DNA of 64,000 nucleotides from a virus, in IMG/VR virus record IMGVR_UViG_3300009788_000090, positions 49,028 through 113,027 of that record. The stretch is one strand, 5' to 3'. A program made the translations under genes and the position numbers. Positions within the stretch are counted from its first letter, which is position 1; every line of letters begins with the position of its first letter. The notes beneath the pieces were generated by a model that had not been told where the DNA came from, did not search any database, and was given only the letters and a program-made list of their open reading frames with translations. Positions 25,598 to 32,691 of the stretch are shown here, piece by piece.

Positions 25598-25932
25598 CTC
25601 TTTTTCTGCTCCTTCTCACATTCGTCCAACAGTCTGATTAGGTGTTCTTTTGGAATTTTGTCAGTGTCGATTTCACCAAAGTATAGTCCCTCAACTCCTT
25701 TAAGGATAGCTACTACTTTCATTTCCTCGTCCCTATTAGTATGAACCATCTGGAATTGTCTTTGCCCATCCTGGGAGTGAGGATTAAGACCTCTAAAATA
25801 TCCTCTTTTTTCGCTGTAAAAACTTGCACTTCTTTCTCTAGGATATTTACCCCCAGCAAGAGCGTAAAAGCCCAAGTATACAACTAGTTCTTGGTTCTCT
25901 GTGTCATTTATTACCTGTCCTAGATTTAACAT
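25594..25932 (-). CDS. Protein of unknown function
   Basis: 112 residues with a strand-rich first half (ELVVYLGFYALAGGKYPRE) and charged C-terminus. Contiguous with neighbours. Confidence 0.65.
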   Translation of the reverse strand: MLNLGQVINDTENQELVVYLGFYALAGGKYPRERSASFYSEKRGYFRGLNPHSQDGQRQFQMVHTNRDEEMKVVAILKGVEGLYFGEIDTDKIPKEHLIRLLDECEKEQKKR

Positions 25933-26301
25933 TTAGTCTTCCAACTCCCTAGCTGCATCAATGAGTTCTCTTTCCATGCCTCTATAGTCTTCGTAATTTC
26001 CTTCTTCTCCCGCAAAAGCTAGATATACATACGGAAAATATCTCTTATCATATACTATGTGACCATCTCTGGTCAGCCAAGTATTGTTGTCACCCTCTTC
26101 AATCTCTAGCTTCTTGGCTTCGTCCTCGTCATTACTATCCACACCGCACTCAGGACACTTGGAATCGTCTTCATTCCTCATATAAGTCTGTCCAAGGTCT
26201 CTTTCCATAGAGACAGTCCAGGGAGTACCACAAGCCCAACAAGTGAGCTCTTCTCCCCATCTCTGAATGGGCGGCATATTGGGTGGATAACCGTCATCCA
26301 C
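25933..26301 (-). CDS. Zn-ribbon protein
   Basis: 122 residues from GTG 26301, which overlaps the small membrane gene upstream. CWACGTPW and CPECGVD are the zinc knuckles; the rest is acidic. Confidence 0.7.
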   Translation of the reverse strand: MDDGYPPNMPPIQRWGEELTCWACGTPWTVSMERDLGQTYMRNEDDSKCPECGVDSNDEDEAKKLEIEEGDNNTWLTRDGHIVYDKRYFPYVYLAFAGEEGNYEDYRGMERELIDAARELED

Positions 26302-26374
26302 TATAATACAGTCCAGCGATTATTATAGCTAAACCTAACAACAGTGCAATGTTTGCTGCTATCTTAGTTGACAT
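26294..26374 (-). CDS. 26-residue single-pass membrane peptide
   Basis: ATG 26374 with AAGGAG six bases upstream. Nearly the whole product is one hydrophobic helix (IAANIALLLGLAIIIAGLYY). The stop overlaps the next GTG start. Confidence 0.6.
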   Translation of the reverse strand: MSTKIAANIALLLGLAIIIAGLYYSG

Positions 26375-26376
26375 AT

Positions 26377-26661
26377 TCAGCTCCTTCTCAACGTCTCCAA
26401 TCCAGCTTCTTCAATTATTCGTCTAGCTAAAACATTTTCATATAGTTCTGATGAACACTTAGTACATATACTTAAATCTTCCCATCCGTATCCTCCGTGC
26501 TTGTCTACAAAATACTTTTTTAAAACATAATTAGGGCTTGCTAATCTGTTCCATAATCTACTCCACAATTTGTATAACCAATTGCGACTCACTAATTTAT
26601 AATTCGGGAATTCTATAATATCGTCTTCACACATACAGCAAACAGTATCATCGTTCTTCAT
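26377..26661 (-). CDS. Cys-containing protein of unknown function
   Basis: 94 residues. CCMCEDD near the N-terminus and CTKCSSEL later form a split zinc site, separated by a Trp/Arg-rich region (RNWLYKLWSRLWNRL). Confidence 0.65.
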   Translation of the reverse strand: MKNDDTVCCMCEDDIIEFPNYKLVSRNWLYKLWSRLWNRLASPNYVLKKYFVDKHGGYGWEDLSICTKCSSELYENVLARRIIEEAGLETLRRS

Positions 26662-26953
26662 TCTTCTTCTTCTCCGTTTCCTTTATCAGTAGTTCCAAGC
26701 CCTTTGCTACTCTTTCAAATGCTTCTTTTTTCTGTTTTTCCTCTTCTTTTAGTTGTCTTATGTGTAAGAATTTCAAGATTCTTGCGTACTCTAGTATTGA
26801 ACTAGCCCCGAGAGCAAAAGCCAACACAAAAAGAGCTGCAATAGTACCAAATGAAAACATACTAAGGAAAGCTGCCATATACAATAATCCCCATCTAAAT
26901 GTATTGAGGTTTTTTATTGAGTCGTCAGCCATGTCAGTATATTTATCCTTCAT
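26648..26953 (-). CDS. Two-helix membrane protein with charged cytoplasmic tail
   Basis: 101 residues. A hydrophobic block (WGLLYMAAFLSMFSFG, then IAALFVLAFALGAS) is followed by a 45-residue Lys/Glu coiled coil. Confidence 0.7.
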   Translation of the reverse strand: MKDKYTDMADDSIKNLNTFRWGLLYMAAFLSMFSFGTIAALFVLAFALGASSILEYARILKFLHIRQLKEEEKQKKEAFERVAKGLELLIKETEKKKNEER

Positions 26954-27254
26954 CTAACTTCCCATCGTGGTCTCTTCCGTCTGGTAGATTTCTTTGTAAA
27001 AACTCAATTAATTCAAGAGTCTTTTGTCTGTTGAGTGAATGACCACTCATGTAATCATCATTATGAGCAACCATTTGTGGTACTAAACAGCCCACTCCAC
27101 AGCAACTTCTACTCTCAATGTAAAAAGTAGGAGCGTTGTGCTTTGCTGGTGAGTCAGAAGCTCTTTCAGGAGCTTTTAATACAAAATATTCTTTGTTACC
27201 TTCTTTTCCTATGACTTGTGAATGAAGGCTCATTCTAATTATATCACCACTCAT
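26943..27254 (-). CDS. Protein with C-terminal LIEFLQRNLPD motif
   Basis: 103 residues. The end (LNRQKTLELIEFLQRNLPD) matches the end of the gene at 28603 (SRNEALGLIDFLQNHLPE), so the two are paralogous. N-terminal half is strand-rich with CCGVGC. Confidence 0.65.
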   Translation of the reverse strand: MSGDIIRMSLHSQVIGKEGNKEYFVLKAPERASDSPAKHNAPTFYIESRSCCGVGCLVPQMVAHNDDYMSGHSLNRQKTLELIEFLQRNLPDGRDHDGKLDEG

Positions 27255-27424
27255 GCTTTTTCTTTCTCTCTAATTAGCTCTCCAATATATAAGAATCCGA
27301 TTGTTAAAATCAATACTATTGAGCCTGTCCCAACAAGTACCATTTGGCCGCTCGATATCCCTCCAAGCAATGAGCCAATGCCAGAACCGTATCCTAATCC
27401 ACTAAGCCATTCACTCTTTTTCAT
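27251..27424 (-). CDS. Small two-helix membrane protein (paralogue of 27612-27782)
   Basis: 57 residues from ATG 27424 in ATGA overlap; an ATG at 27436 has no ribosome binding site. Glycine-rich first helix (GYGSGIGSLLGG) and second helix ending LTIGFLYIGELI, which matches MTLGFLYVGEVI in the gene at 27612. Confidence 0.65.
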   Translation of the reverse strand: MKKSEWLSGLGYGSGIGSLLGGISSGQMVLVGTGSIVLILTIGFLYIGELIREKEKA

Positions 27425-27597
27425 ATTCTTTTCCATAAAGCGTTTTTGAGGCTGGTGACGAATTCAGCCGAGCCTCTTTCACCTTTTACCTCTTTACTTA
27501 TGTTTTCTATTTGGTCTTCAAATTCTTCTGCATCCAACATTTCGGCTGAATGGAACTCATCTAAATTCTCTTGAATGTCATTTAAAGTTACTTTCAT
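27421..27597 (-). CDS. 58-residue acidic protein of unknown function
   Basis: Located between the two paralogous membrane genes. Helical and acidic (NLDEFHSAEMLDAEEFEDQI). Ends in ATGA overlap. Confidence 0.6.
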   Translation of the reverse strand: MKVTLNDIQENLDEFHSAEMLDAEEFEDQIENISKEVKGERGSAEFVTSLKNALWKRI

Positions 27598-27611
27598 TGT
27601 TTTTCTCCATT

Positions 27612-27782
27612 TTATTCTTGGGTTTCGATTAGCTTTTCGATTACCTCTCCAACATACAGGAATCCAAGTGTCATAACTAACAATATAAAACCTATGCCCA
27701 CGATTATTGGTTCCAACAATGTTCCTATAATCAGTGAAGCAGCGGAAAAGCCAAATCCTATTCCTCTAACCCAATCTTTCAT
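27612..27782 (-). CDS. Small two-helix membrane protein
   Basis: 56 residues, ATG 27782 with GGAGGAAAC upstream. Two hydrophobic segments separated by EPIIVG. Paralogue of the product at 27251 (shared GFLYxGE). First gene downstream of the Met tRNA. Confidence 0.65.
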   Translation of the reverse strand: MKDWVRGIGFGFSAASLIIGTLLEPIIVGIGFILLVMTLGFLYVGEVIEKLIETQE

Positions 27783-27810
27783 GTTTCCTCCTGTCGCTCT
27801 ATTACCACAG

Positions 27811-27886
27811 TGGGGAGTGAGGGACTCGAACCCCCAACCAACAGATTATGAGTCTGCGGCTCTATACCAAGTTGAGCTAACTCCCC
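27811..27886 (-). tRNA. tRNA with CAT anticodon (Met or Ile2)
   Basis: 76 nt cloverleaf. Acceptor GGGGAGT pairs with ACTCCCC and the discriminator is A. Anticodon loop CTCATAA gives CAT; T-arm GGTTCGAGTCC is normal. CCA is not encoded. Whether it is elongator Met or lysidine-modified Ile cannot be told here. Confidence 0.93.
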
Positions 27887-27892
27887 TTATTT

Positions 27893-28051
27893 TTATATAG
27901 CAGTAATTACTCCATAAGTCATAAGTAGTGCAATCCCAAAGCACACTATAAATGCCAAAGGATTACCTGTTGCACTAAGAATTATCACGCCAGTAAGAGC
28001 CATCTCAAGTGCAAGTAATAATATTATGGTAAGAACTATTTTCTTAAACAT
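27893..28051 (-). CDS. 52-residue two-helix membrane protein
   Basis: ATG 28051. Two hydrophobic segments (IVLTIILLLALEMALTG and PLAFIVCFGIALLM). Overlaps nothing but sits directly upstream of the Met tRNA. Unknown role. Confidence 0.6.
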   Translation of the reverse strand: MFKKIVLTIILLLALEMALTGVIILSATGNPLAFIVCFGIALLMTYGVITAI

Positions 28052-28052
28052 G

Positions 28053-28139
28053 TTACACCTCCCTAATATATAGGCACGCTGCGATTAAAATAAATATCAT
28101 AAGAATCACAACTGCACTTGTCAATAACCAAAACTCCAT
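28053..28139 (-). CDS. 28-residue single-pass membrane peptide
   Basis: ATG 28139; one hydrophobic helix (WLLTSAVVILMIFILIAACL) then IREV. The GGGAGG for the next gene lies within its last codons, which supports coupling. Confidence 0.5.
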   Translation of the reverse strand: MEFWLLTSAVVILMIFILIAACLYIREV

Positions 28140-28143
28140 AGCG

Positions 28144-28317
28144 TTATCTTGTTCTCCCCAAAGCACCAAGAAGATTTAGTGTTCCAAAGAAAACGTTAAA
28201 TAAAATTATGTACACATCAACGCCATCTGAACCAAACCTCAGCGCAGATACTCCTAAAACTAATGACACGCCGTAGTTAGTTCCAGACAGTAAAAACAAA
28301 GCATCTCTTAAAGTCAT
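28144..28317 (-). CDS. 57-residue two-helix membrane protein
   Basis: ATG 28317 with GAGGAGAAAAC upstream. Hydrophobic blocks YGVSLVLGVSAL and VYIILFNVFFGTLNLLGAL; basic C-terminal GRTR. Confidence 0.6.
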   Translation of the reverse strand: MTLRDALFLLSGTNYGVSLVLGVSALRFGSDGVDVYIILFNVFFGTLNLLGALGRTR

Positions 28318-28329
28318 TGTTTTCTCCTC

Positions 28330-28602
28330 TCATATTAAGTTTAATATCTCATACACCACTACAGCTCCAATTAATATATTACCAAAAACCATAGCATATC
28401 TTATCTTCCTGTGTGCTCTGTATGAGCGATACACACCAAGTACAATAGCGGCTGATGTGAACTTGAGTGCAAAGAACGGCAACCATCCATATTGCCAGGC
28501 TCTATTCAAGACAGGATTACCCTCCACAGCCTGTCCACTTGTGATAGCCCAGTATGTTAGACCACCATCAAGTATATTTAATATCACCCAAGCTGCTCCC
28601 AT
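28330..28602 (-). CDS. DUF5658-like membrane protein
   Basis: 90 residues with three hydrophobic segments. LDGGLTYWAITSGQAVEGNP resembles the LDxxxTxxGLxxGxxEGNP pattern of DUF5658. Function unknown. Confidence 0.7.
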   Translation of the reverse strand: MGAAWVILNILDGGLTYWAITSGQAVEGNPVLNRAWQYGWLPFFALKFTSAAIVLGVYRSYRAHRKIRYAMVFGNILIGAVVVYEILNLI

Positions 28603-28803
28603 CTAATCTGGTTCCGGTAGATGATTTTGTAAAAAGTCAATTAAACCAAGGGCTTCATTCCTTGAAAATGGATTACTTGCTATCAGAGAATCACCAGTAT
28701 CCAGAAATATTGCTAGACAGCCTTCATCATCTCTAACAGCCCTAAAATCTGCACCTGGGTCTCCATTTAAGTAGTAGACTTTTGTTTTTTTATTACCTGC
28801 CAT
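28603..28803 (-). CDS. Protein with C-terminal LIDFLQNHLPE motif
   Basis: 66 residues, paralogue of the C-terminal part of the gene at 26943. The first half is strand-rich (KVYYLNGDPGADFRAVRDDE). Confidence 0.65.
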   Translation of the reverse strand: MAGNKKTKVYYLNGDPGADFRAVRDDEGCLAIFLDTGDSLIASNPFSRNEALGLIDFLQNHLPEPD

Positions 28804-28806
28804 TGT

Positions 28807-29043
28807 TTAGTCCTCCTTTATTCTTATCTCATATTTTATACCAACTTTTATTTCCACTGTGCGCTCTCCTCTACAGATTACACATTCTTCCCACACTCTA
28901 CCACCTTTGTATAACTGATTACTTGGTGGTGGTAATTCTCCAAAGTGTTCCCAATATTTATCCCATTCGTCGTCAACGAGAACTCTGCCTTCTCCCTTAC
29001 AGTGTTCACATTTTATATCTATACATATATTTTTTTCTTGCAT
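28807..29043 (-). CDS. DnaJ-type Zn-finger protein
   Basis: 78 residues with CEHCKGEGRV and CVICRGERTV, the CxxCxGxG repeat of DnaJ zinc domains, without a J domain. Starts next to the Lys tRNA. Confidence 0.7.
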   Translation of the reverse strand: MQEKNICIDIKCEHCKGEGRVLVDDEWDKYWEHFGELPPPSNQLYKGGRVWEECVICRGERTVEIKVGIKYEIRIKED

Positions 29044-29045
29044 AG

Positions 29046-29118
29046 TGGGTAGAGAGGGAGTCGAACCCTCGGCGAATGGATTAAAAGTCCACTACTCTGG
29101 CCTCTGAGTTACCTACCC
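29046..29118 (-). tRNA. tRNA-Lys (TTT)
   Basis: 73 nt. Acceptor GGGTAGG pairs with TCTACCC (one wobble), discriminator A. Anticodon loop CTTTTAA gives TTT. T-loop TTCGACT. No encoded CCA. Confidence 0.94.
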
Positions 29119-29124
29119 CGATAT

Positions 29125-29316
29125 TTAGTCAACGTTAGGCGATAGTGCAATCCCTCCCAACAACGCCATTGTCGCAAATATAACATCTACAAAAGCCCAT
29201 GCGGGACTTACCCCCAGCATAAAGATACATGCAGTATAACCTGCACCAGAACTCATGAGCAGTGCTCCTGATATTATTTTACCACCTTTACGCTTTTCCT
29301 CCATTTTAGACTTCAT
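29125..29316 (-). CDS. Small membrane protein
   Basis: 63 residues with a basic N-terminus (MKSKMEEKRKGGK) and two hydrophobic segments. Its first residues are echoed by the adjacent short gene at 29313 (MRSKMDAKK), hinting at local duplication. Confidence 0.6.
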   Translation of the reverse strand: MKSKMEEKRKGGKIISGALLMSSGAGYTACIFMLGVSPAWAFVDVIFATMALLGGIALSPNVD

Positions 29317-29402
29317 TTAAATCTCGACGTTAGTTTATCCAATATAAAATTTAACCAAACGCGGCAGGGCTTGATCTTCTTTGCGTCCATTTTAGACCTC
29401 AT
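29313..29402 (-). CDS. 29-residue basic peptide
   Basis: ATG 29402 with GTGAGGAAG upstream and ATGA overlap into the next gene. MRSKMDAKKIKPC repeats the start of its neighbour, so it may be a truncated duplicate that keeps the downstream gene coupled. Confidence 0.45.
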   Translation of the reverse strand: MRSKMDAKKIKPCRVWLNFILDKLTSRFK

Positions 29403-29416
29403 ACTTCCTCACTCCT

Positions 29417-29692
29417 CTATTGTACGATTTTCGCCGGTTGTTTTGGTTTACCTGTTGTCGGATGATAGTGCTTTATTATCTTTAGTATGTCTACATCACT
29501 TTGGACATGTTCGATGTCTTTACCTATGTTGTCAAGCGCAGCTTTGTGTAGAGCATCTATTTGTCCTTGCATTACGGCAGTTCTTCCTACAGCAAGAGAA
29601 GCGATAAAACAAGCAATTATTGCTACTCCCGTTGCTACCCACACCAAAAAAGTTACCCTATTATTAGTTGATTCGTCATCATCATTCGCCAT
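29417..29692 (-). CDS. Membrane-anchored coiled-coil protein
   Basis: 91 residues: acidic N-terminus, one membrane helix (TFLVWVATGVAIIACFIASL), then a helical outer or inner domain with basic C-terminus. Confidence 0.7.
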   Translation of the reverse strand: MANDDDESTNNRVTFLVWVATGVAIIACFIASLAVGRTAVMQGQIDALHKAALDNIGKDIEHVQSDVDILKIIKHYHPTTGKPKQPAKIVQ

Positions 29693-30041
29693 TCGTTTCC
29701 TCCTCTCTTATAATCGTTACTTCATTCGTATCTCCACAAGAGTCACATTGAAAAATAGACAAAGTTATTCTCTGTTTGCCCTTAAATGATACTTCACTGT
29801 GAAGTTCTATCATTGGCTCGGCACAAGTACATTTAATGTTTATAGTGGGGTCTTGAGTTTCTTTTTTTATAGCTTCCCACAGAGCTGCTGGTAAATTATC
29901 ACCACAATCTCCAGGTGGTACGCCGCAGTTGAGTTCCTCTCCTTTTAGACAACGAATACAATCTAATATTTTTGCTGTCCCCAGGTGCACTTTATCTGTG
30001 ATATTTGCTGCTGTTAGTTTGTCATGAATACTACTCATCAT
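29682..30041 (-). CDS. Cys-rich Zn-binding protein
   Basis: 119 residues. CIRCLKG, CTCAEPM and CDSCGDTN provide likely zinc sites; GDCGDNLP in between. No family recognised. Confidence 0.65.
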   Translation of the reverse strand: MMSSIHDKLTAANITDKVHLGTAKILDCIRCLKGEELNCGVPPGDCGDNLPAALWEAIKKETQDPTINIKCTCAEPMIELHSEVSFKGKQRITLSIFQCDSCGDTNEVTIIREEETNGE

Positions 30042-30050
30042 ACCCCTTTG

Positions 30051-30314
30051 TTAAATCAGTTTGAAGGAATTCATTTTTCTTATATCTGCTTCTTGTAATA
30101 GAGTTACCTCAATTAGTTTAATCTTTTTCTTATTTGCTTGTTCCCAAGCATCCACAAAGCATAAGGCATCTACATCTTCTTCAAGATAAATGTCGTTTCC
30201 ATCTCTGTGGCTATGTTCTGAGATTTTATTAACTATATTCAACATGAGCAGCTCGTGATATGGTACTGCGAGCCACCCGTGTCCTGGGTCTGAGATAAAT
30301 CTATATTCTGACAT
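30051..30314 (-). CDS. Conserved phage protein, SDPGHGW type
   Basis: 87 residues. ISDPGHGWLAVPYHELLML, then YLEEDVDALCF, is a pattern I recall from phage and plasmid proteins of unknown function. Confidence 0.75.
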   Translation of the reverse strand: MSEYRFISDPGHGWLAVPYHELLMLNIVNKISEHSHRDGNDIYLEEDVDALCFVDAWEQANKKKIKLIEVTLLQEADIRKMNSFKLI

Positions 30315-30327
30315 ACTTCACCTCTTT

Positions 30328-30474
30328 TTAAGGATTATTTATAACAAAACTCACAACAATGTAGCCAATTACTGCTAGGATAATAATCCATTGCACAGCA
30401 CACTGCCAATCACATAATTTATAAGGTTTTTTATCATCTGATTTACCAACTAAAAAGTCTTCGAGCTCACTCAT
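30328..30474 (-). CDS. 48-residue single-pass membrane protein
   Basis: ATG 30474. Polar N-terminus (MSELEDFLVGKSDDKK) then hydrophobic WIIILAVIGYIVVSFVI. Confidence 0.6.
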   Translation of the reverse strand: MSELEDFLVGKSDDKKPYKLCDWQCAVQWIIILAVIGYIVVSFVINNP

Positions 30475-30490
30475 TATACACTTCCCTTAA

Positions 30491-30715
30491 TTATCTACTT
30501 ATAGCTTTAAGTAGGTTAGATAGAGCTTTTTCATAACTGCCAACCCACTCTGTTTCTTTATGACACCATTCACCAGTTCTTATCTGTTTGATATTGTAAT
30601 AATCAGCTTCCGCCGCCCAGCGACCATGAATATTACGTTCAATGCCAAAAGTAAAACTATCATATCTTGATAATTCTTTTTCAATAGCTTTTATTAAATC
30701 ATCAATATTTGCCAT
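30491..30715 (-). CDS. Protein of unknown function
   Basis: 74 residues from ATG 30715; an upstream frame extension overlaps the preceding membrane gene. GGGAGG lies 14-19 bases upstream. Helical start, then strand-rich FTFGIERNIHGRW. Confidence 0.6.
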   Translation of the reverse strand: MANIDDLIKAIEKELSRYDSFTFGIERNIHGRWAAEADYYNIKQIRTGEWCHKETEWVGSYEKALSNLLKAISR

Positions 30716-30717
30716 AG

Positions 30718-30858
30718 TTAATACAACCTCCCGATGAGTCCAAAGTGCATACCAACAGCACACATAATAATCCATGAACTAAAAAGAACCGAAAGAAATA
30801 TCCAAAAAGAACGCATCTCATGTTTAAATTTCTTATATGTTATTCTATCTCTATCCAT
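30718..30858 (-). CDS. 46-residue membrane protein
   Basis: ATG 30858 with GGAGGG upstream. Basic N-terminus then a hydrophobic helix (FWIFLSVLFSSWIIMCAV). Directly downstream of the tRNA-like gene. Confidence 0.55.
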   Translation of the reverse strand: MDRDRITYKKFKHEMRSFWIFLSVLFSSWIIMCAVGMHFGLIGRLY

Positions 30859-30860
30859 AG

Positions 30861-30938
30861 TTTACCCTCCGGGAGTCGAACCCAGACTTATCATCTCCAT
30901 ACCAGAGATAACCGTGCAATCCACTACACCAAGAGTAT
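30861..30938 (-). tRNA. Degenerate tRNA-like gene (possible Tyr/GTA or Thr/GGT)
   Basis: On the - strand: acceptor ATACTCT/AGGGTAA (first pair mismatched), D-arm GTGT/GCAC with GTGG in the loop, and a good T-arm CTGGG-TTCGACT-CCCGG. The anticodon arm ATCTC-TGGTATG-GAGAT lacks U33 and is separated from the D-arm by four bases, so the anticodon is ambiguous. Either an unusual tRNA or a decaying one. Confidence 0.5.
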
Positions 30939-30945
30939 ATCATAG

Positions 30946-31018
30946 AGGACTATACAGGATTTGAACCTGTAGTCTCCGGGTTCGTAACCCGGCGCTCTGT
31001 CCGTTGAGCCAATAGCCC
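30946..31018 (-). tRNA. tRNA-Arg (ACG)
   Basis: 73 nt. Acceptor GGGCTAT pairs with ATAGTCC. Anticodon stem CCGGG/CCCGG with loop TTACGAA gives ACG. T-arm CAGGTTCAAATCCTG. No encoded CCA. Confidence 0.93.
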
Positions 31019-31026
31019 TTAAAACT

Positions 31027-31533
31027 TTATACGGTACTCCCCGTATTGAGAACGCTACTCCCCGCTGCCACCTGGTCGCCTTGCGGGGCATCCTTCTCCC
31101 TGTTGATAGCATCTTTACTGTGCTTGACTTTCTTGGCCTCGATTTTCACTAAGCGCCTTTCTTCAAAGGCTTGTTCCTCAACTGGCTTGCCTTCTTTCAT
31201 CTTCTCAGCTGCCACTTGGACTATGACTAGACCTGAGATATGTGTAGTCCTGCACACAACGATTCCTTTGAACCCAGTTATGGAATCTTTTACCTCCCAC
31301 CCCATCTCAATTGGTGGGTCTGCATCAATGTCGGGTACAATCGCTCCCTTATCATCAATAATGTCCAATCGTTGTTCATCAAAGACTTGATTTTGAATTG
31401 GAGCACCCTTTTCGTCAAGTCTGTTTGGCTCTACTTTGATGCGGATGCAGCCAAAAGCCCAATCACTTATAGCTGTGACTGTTCCTTCAAATCCAGATAA
31501 ATTGTCCCTTACTTTCATACCATGTTGAATCAT
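31027..31533 (-). CDS. Protein with two tandem VxDxxTGFxG (KOW-like) repeats
   Basis: 168 residues from ATG 31533 (GAGAGGTGATATTT upstream). Two copies of a 55-residue unit: MKVRDNLSGFEGTVTAI (residues about 6-58) and WEVKDSITGFKGIVVCR (about 72-125), each ending in FxExRLxxI. This repeat is known from phage proteins, some near tail or head genes. C-terminal tail basic then polar. Confidence 0.8.
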   Translation of the reverse strand: MIQHGMKVRDNLSGFEGTVTAISDWAFGCIRIKVEPNRLDEKGAPIQNQVFDEQRLDIIDDKGAIVPDIDADPPIEMGWEVKDSITGFKGIVVCRTTHISGLVIVQVAAEKMKEGKPVEEQAFEERRLVKIEAKKVKHSKDAINREKDAPQGDQVAAGSSVLNTGSTV

Positions 31534-31675
31534 AAATATCACCTCTCTTCCATTAAAGATTTGAGGGAGCACCCGGTCACCAGTCCAGGCACTCCGTTAA
31601 ACCTTTAAATCATTTCCTGTAAGTTGTTTTGTTAATCTAACGGTATAATGTTAATCTCCATGTTGCCAGCCACGG

Positions 31676-31789
31676 CTACGGGGCAAACTCTGCCGCATAC
31701 TTCAGTCGATCAAGATGAACGTGCGGTTTTGGTTCTGCTGTTGTCCTTGCTTCACACACCCAGAGTACACTAGTACTGTTAAATAGCAT
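31676..31789 (-). CDS. 37-residue peptide with near-perfect ribosome binding site
   Basis: ATG 31789 preceded by GGAGGTGATAACTT, almost fully complementary to the 16S 3' end. The product starts MLFNSTSVLWVCEARTTAEP and has no membrane segment. It lies alone in a 490-base stretch between the KOW-like gene and the KGG genes, downstream of tRNA-Leu. It could be a leader peptide or a small effector. Confidence 0.5.
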   Translation of the reverse strand: MLFNSTSVLWVCEARTTAEPKPHVHLDRLKYAAEFAP

Positions 31790-31902
31790 AAGTTATCACC
31801 TCCAATATAATATAATGTCATAGTCTCTGCAACCCTAGTGAGTCACGGTGAACAGCCGCAGTTCTCTCTCAGGCTCGTCAGCTCTTCAGTTTGCAGAGAC
31901 AG

Positions 31903-31986
31903 TAGGCAAGGGGGGATTCGAACCCCCAATCCGGTTAAGGCGACGGATTTTAAGTCTGTTGTGTATACCAGTTCCACCACTCGCCC
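31903..31986 (-). tRNA. tRNA-Leu (TAA)
   Basis: 84 nt class II tRNA. Acceptor GGGCGAG pairs with CTTGCCT, anticodon loop CTTAAAA gives TAA, and a long variable arm is present. T-arm GGGGGTTCGAATCCCCC. No encoded CCA. Confidence 0.93.
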
Positions 31987-32032
31987 AAAGTAGAGCCATT
32001 CCTGGCTCTACTGTCGGTTTCCCGACAATATC

Positions 32033-32293
32033 TTATAGTTCTTCTTCTTCGGTTCCCTTGCCTGCCGCCTCCGCTTCGGCTTTTTTGCCTGCCTCAATGA
32101 GCTTCTTCACTTTCTGGCCTCCCCTGTGGCCAATCTCCTGATAGAACTCTCGCCCATACTTTCGAGATGTTTCAGTACCGCCCTTTTTGCCTATCTCTTC
32201 ATAGAATCCTGGGCCGTACTTCTTCATGGTGCTTTTGCCACCTTTACTTCCAGCAGCACCAACCGTCATTTTACCTTTTTCACTGTCACTCAA
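32033..32293 (-). CDS. KGG-repeat (stress protein, GsiB/Em-like)
   Basis: 86 residues. Repeats of the KGG unit: AGSKGGKSTMKKYGPGFYEE IGKKGG-type segments, three copies, then an Ala/Lys/Glu tail. KGG proteins are hydrophilic, disordered stress proteins in bacteria such as B. subtilis GsiB. ATGA-coupled to a second KGG gene. Confidence 0.88.
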   Translation of the reverse strand: MSDSEKGKMTVGAAGSKGGKSTMKKYGPGFYEEIGKKGGTETSRKYGREFYQEIGHRGGQKVKKLIEAGKKAEAEAAGKGTEEEEL

Positions 32294-32556
32294 GTTTTTT
32301 CATCTCCTTCCTCTGTGCTCCTGCGGCCTCCTTTTTTGCCTATTCTCTCATAGAATTCGAGGCCATGCTTTGCTTTGGTAGATTCACCGCCTTTTTTACC
32401 AATCTCTTCGTAGAAACTAGCACCATACTTCTTTTTGACAGCATCGCCACCCTTTTTGCCTATCTTTTTATAGAACTCAGGGCCGTACTTTTCCTTGACT
32501 GTCTCCCCTCCCCGCTTTGCTTGTGGAGTACCCGGTTGTGGGCCTCTTTTCGCCAT
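32290..32556 (-). CDS. KGG-repeat protein, second copy
   Basis: 88 residues with four KGG/RGG units (for example KYGPEFYKKIGKKGGDAVKK). Lacks the acidic tail of its neighbour. The tandem pair probably arose by duplication. Confidence 0.88.
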   Translation of the reverse strand: MAKRGPQPGTPQAKRGGETVKEKYGPEFYKKIGKKGGDAVKKKYGASFYEEIGKKGGESTKAKHGLEFYERIGKKGGRRSTEEGDEKT

Positions 32557-32598
32557 AATAAACTCCTTACGTCAACCTCATAAGAGGATTACAGGTAA

Positions 32599-32691
32599 TT
32601 ATCCTACCACCAGGAATATAAGATAATAGATAGCAAACGCTACAATGACAGCAAGAGCTACAATTAATTTATCTACAAGGGTTAGTTTCAT
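32599..32691 (-). CDS. 30-residue membrane peptide
   Basis: ATGA overlap with the helicase stop. KLTLVDKLI followed by a hydrophobic helix VALAVIVAFAIYYLIFLVV. Coupled translation supports it. Confidence 0.55.
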   Translation of the reverse strand: MKLTLVDKLIVALAVIVAFAIYYLIFLVVG

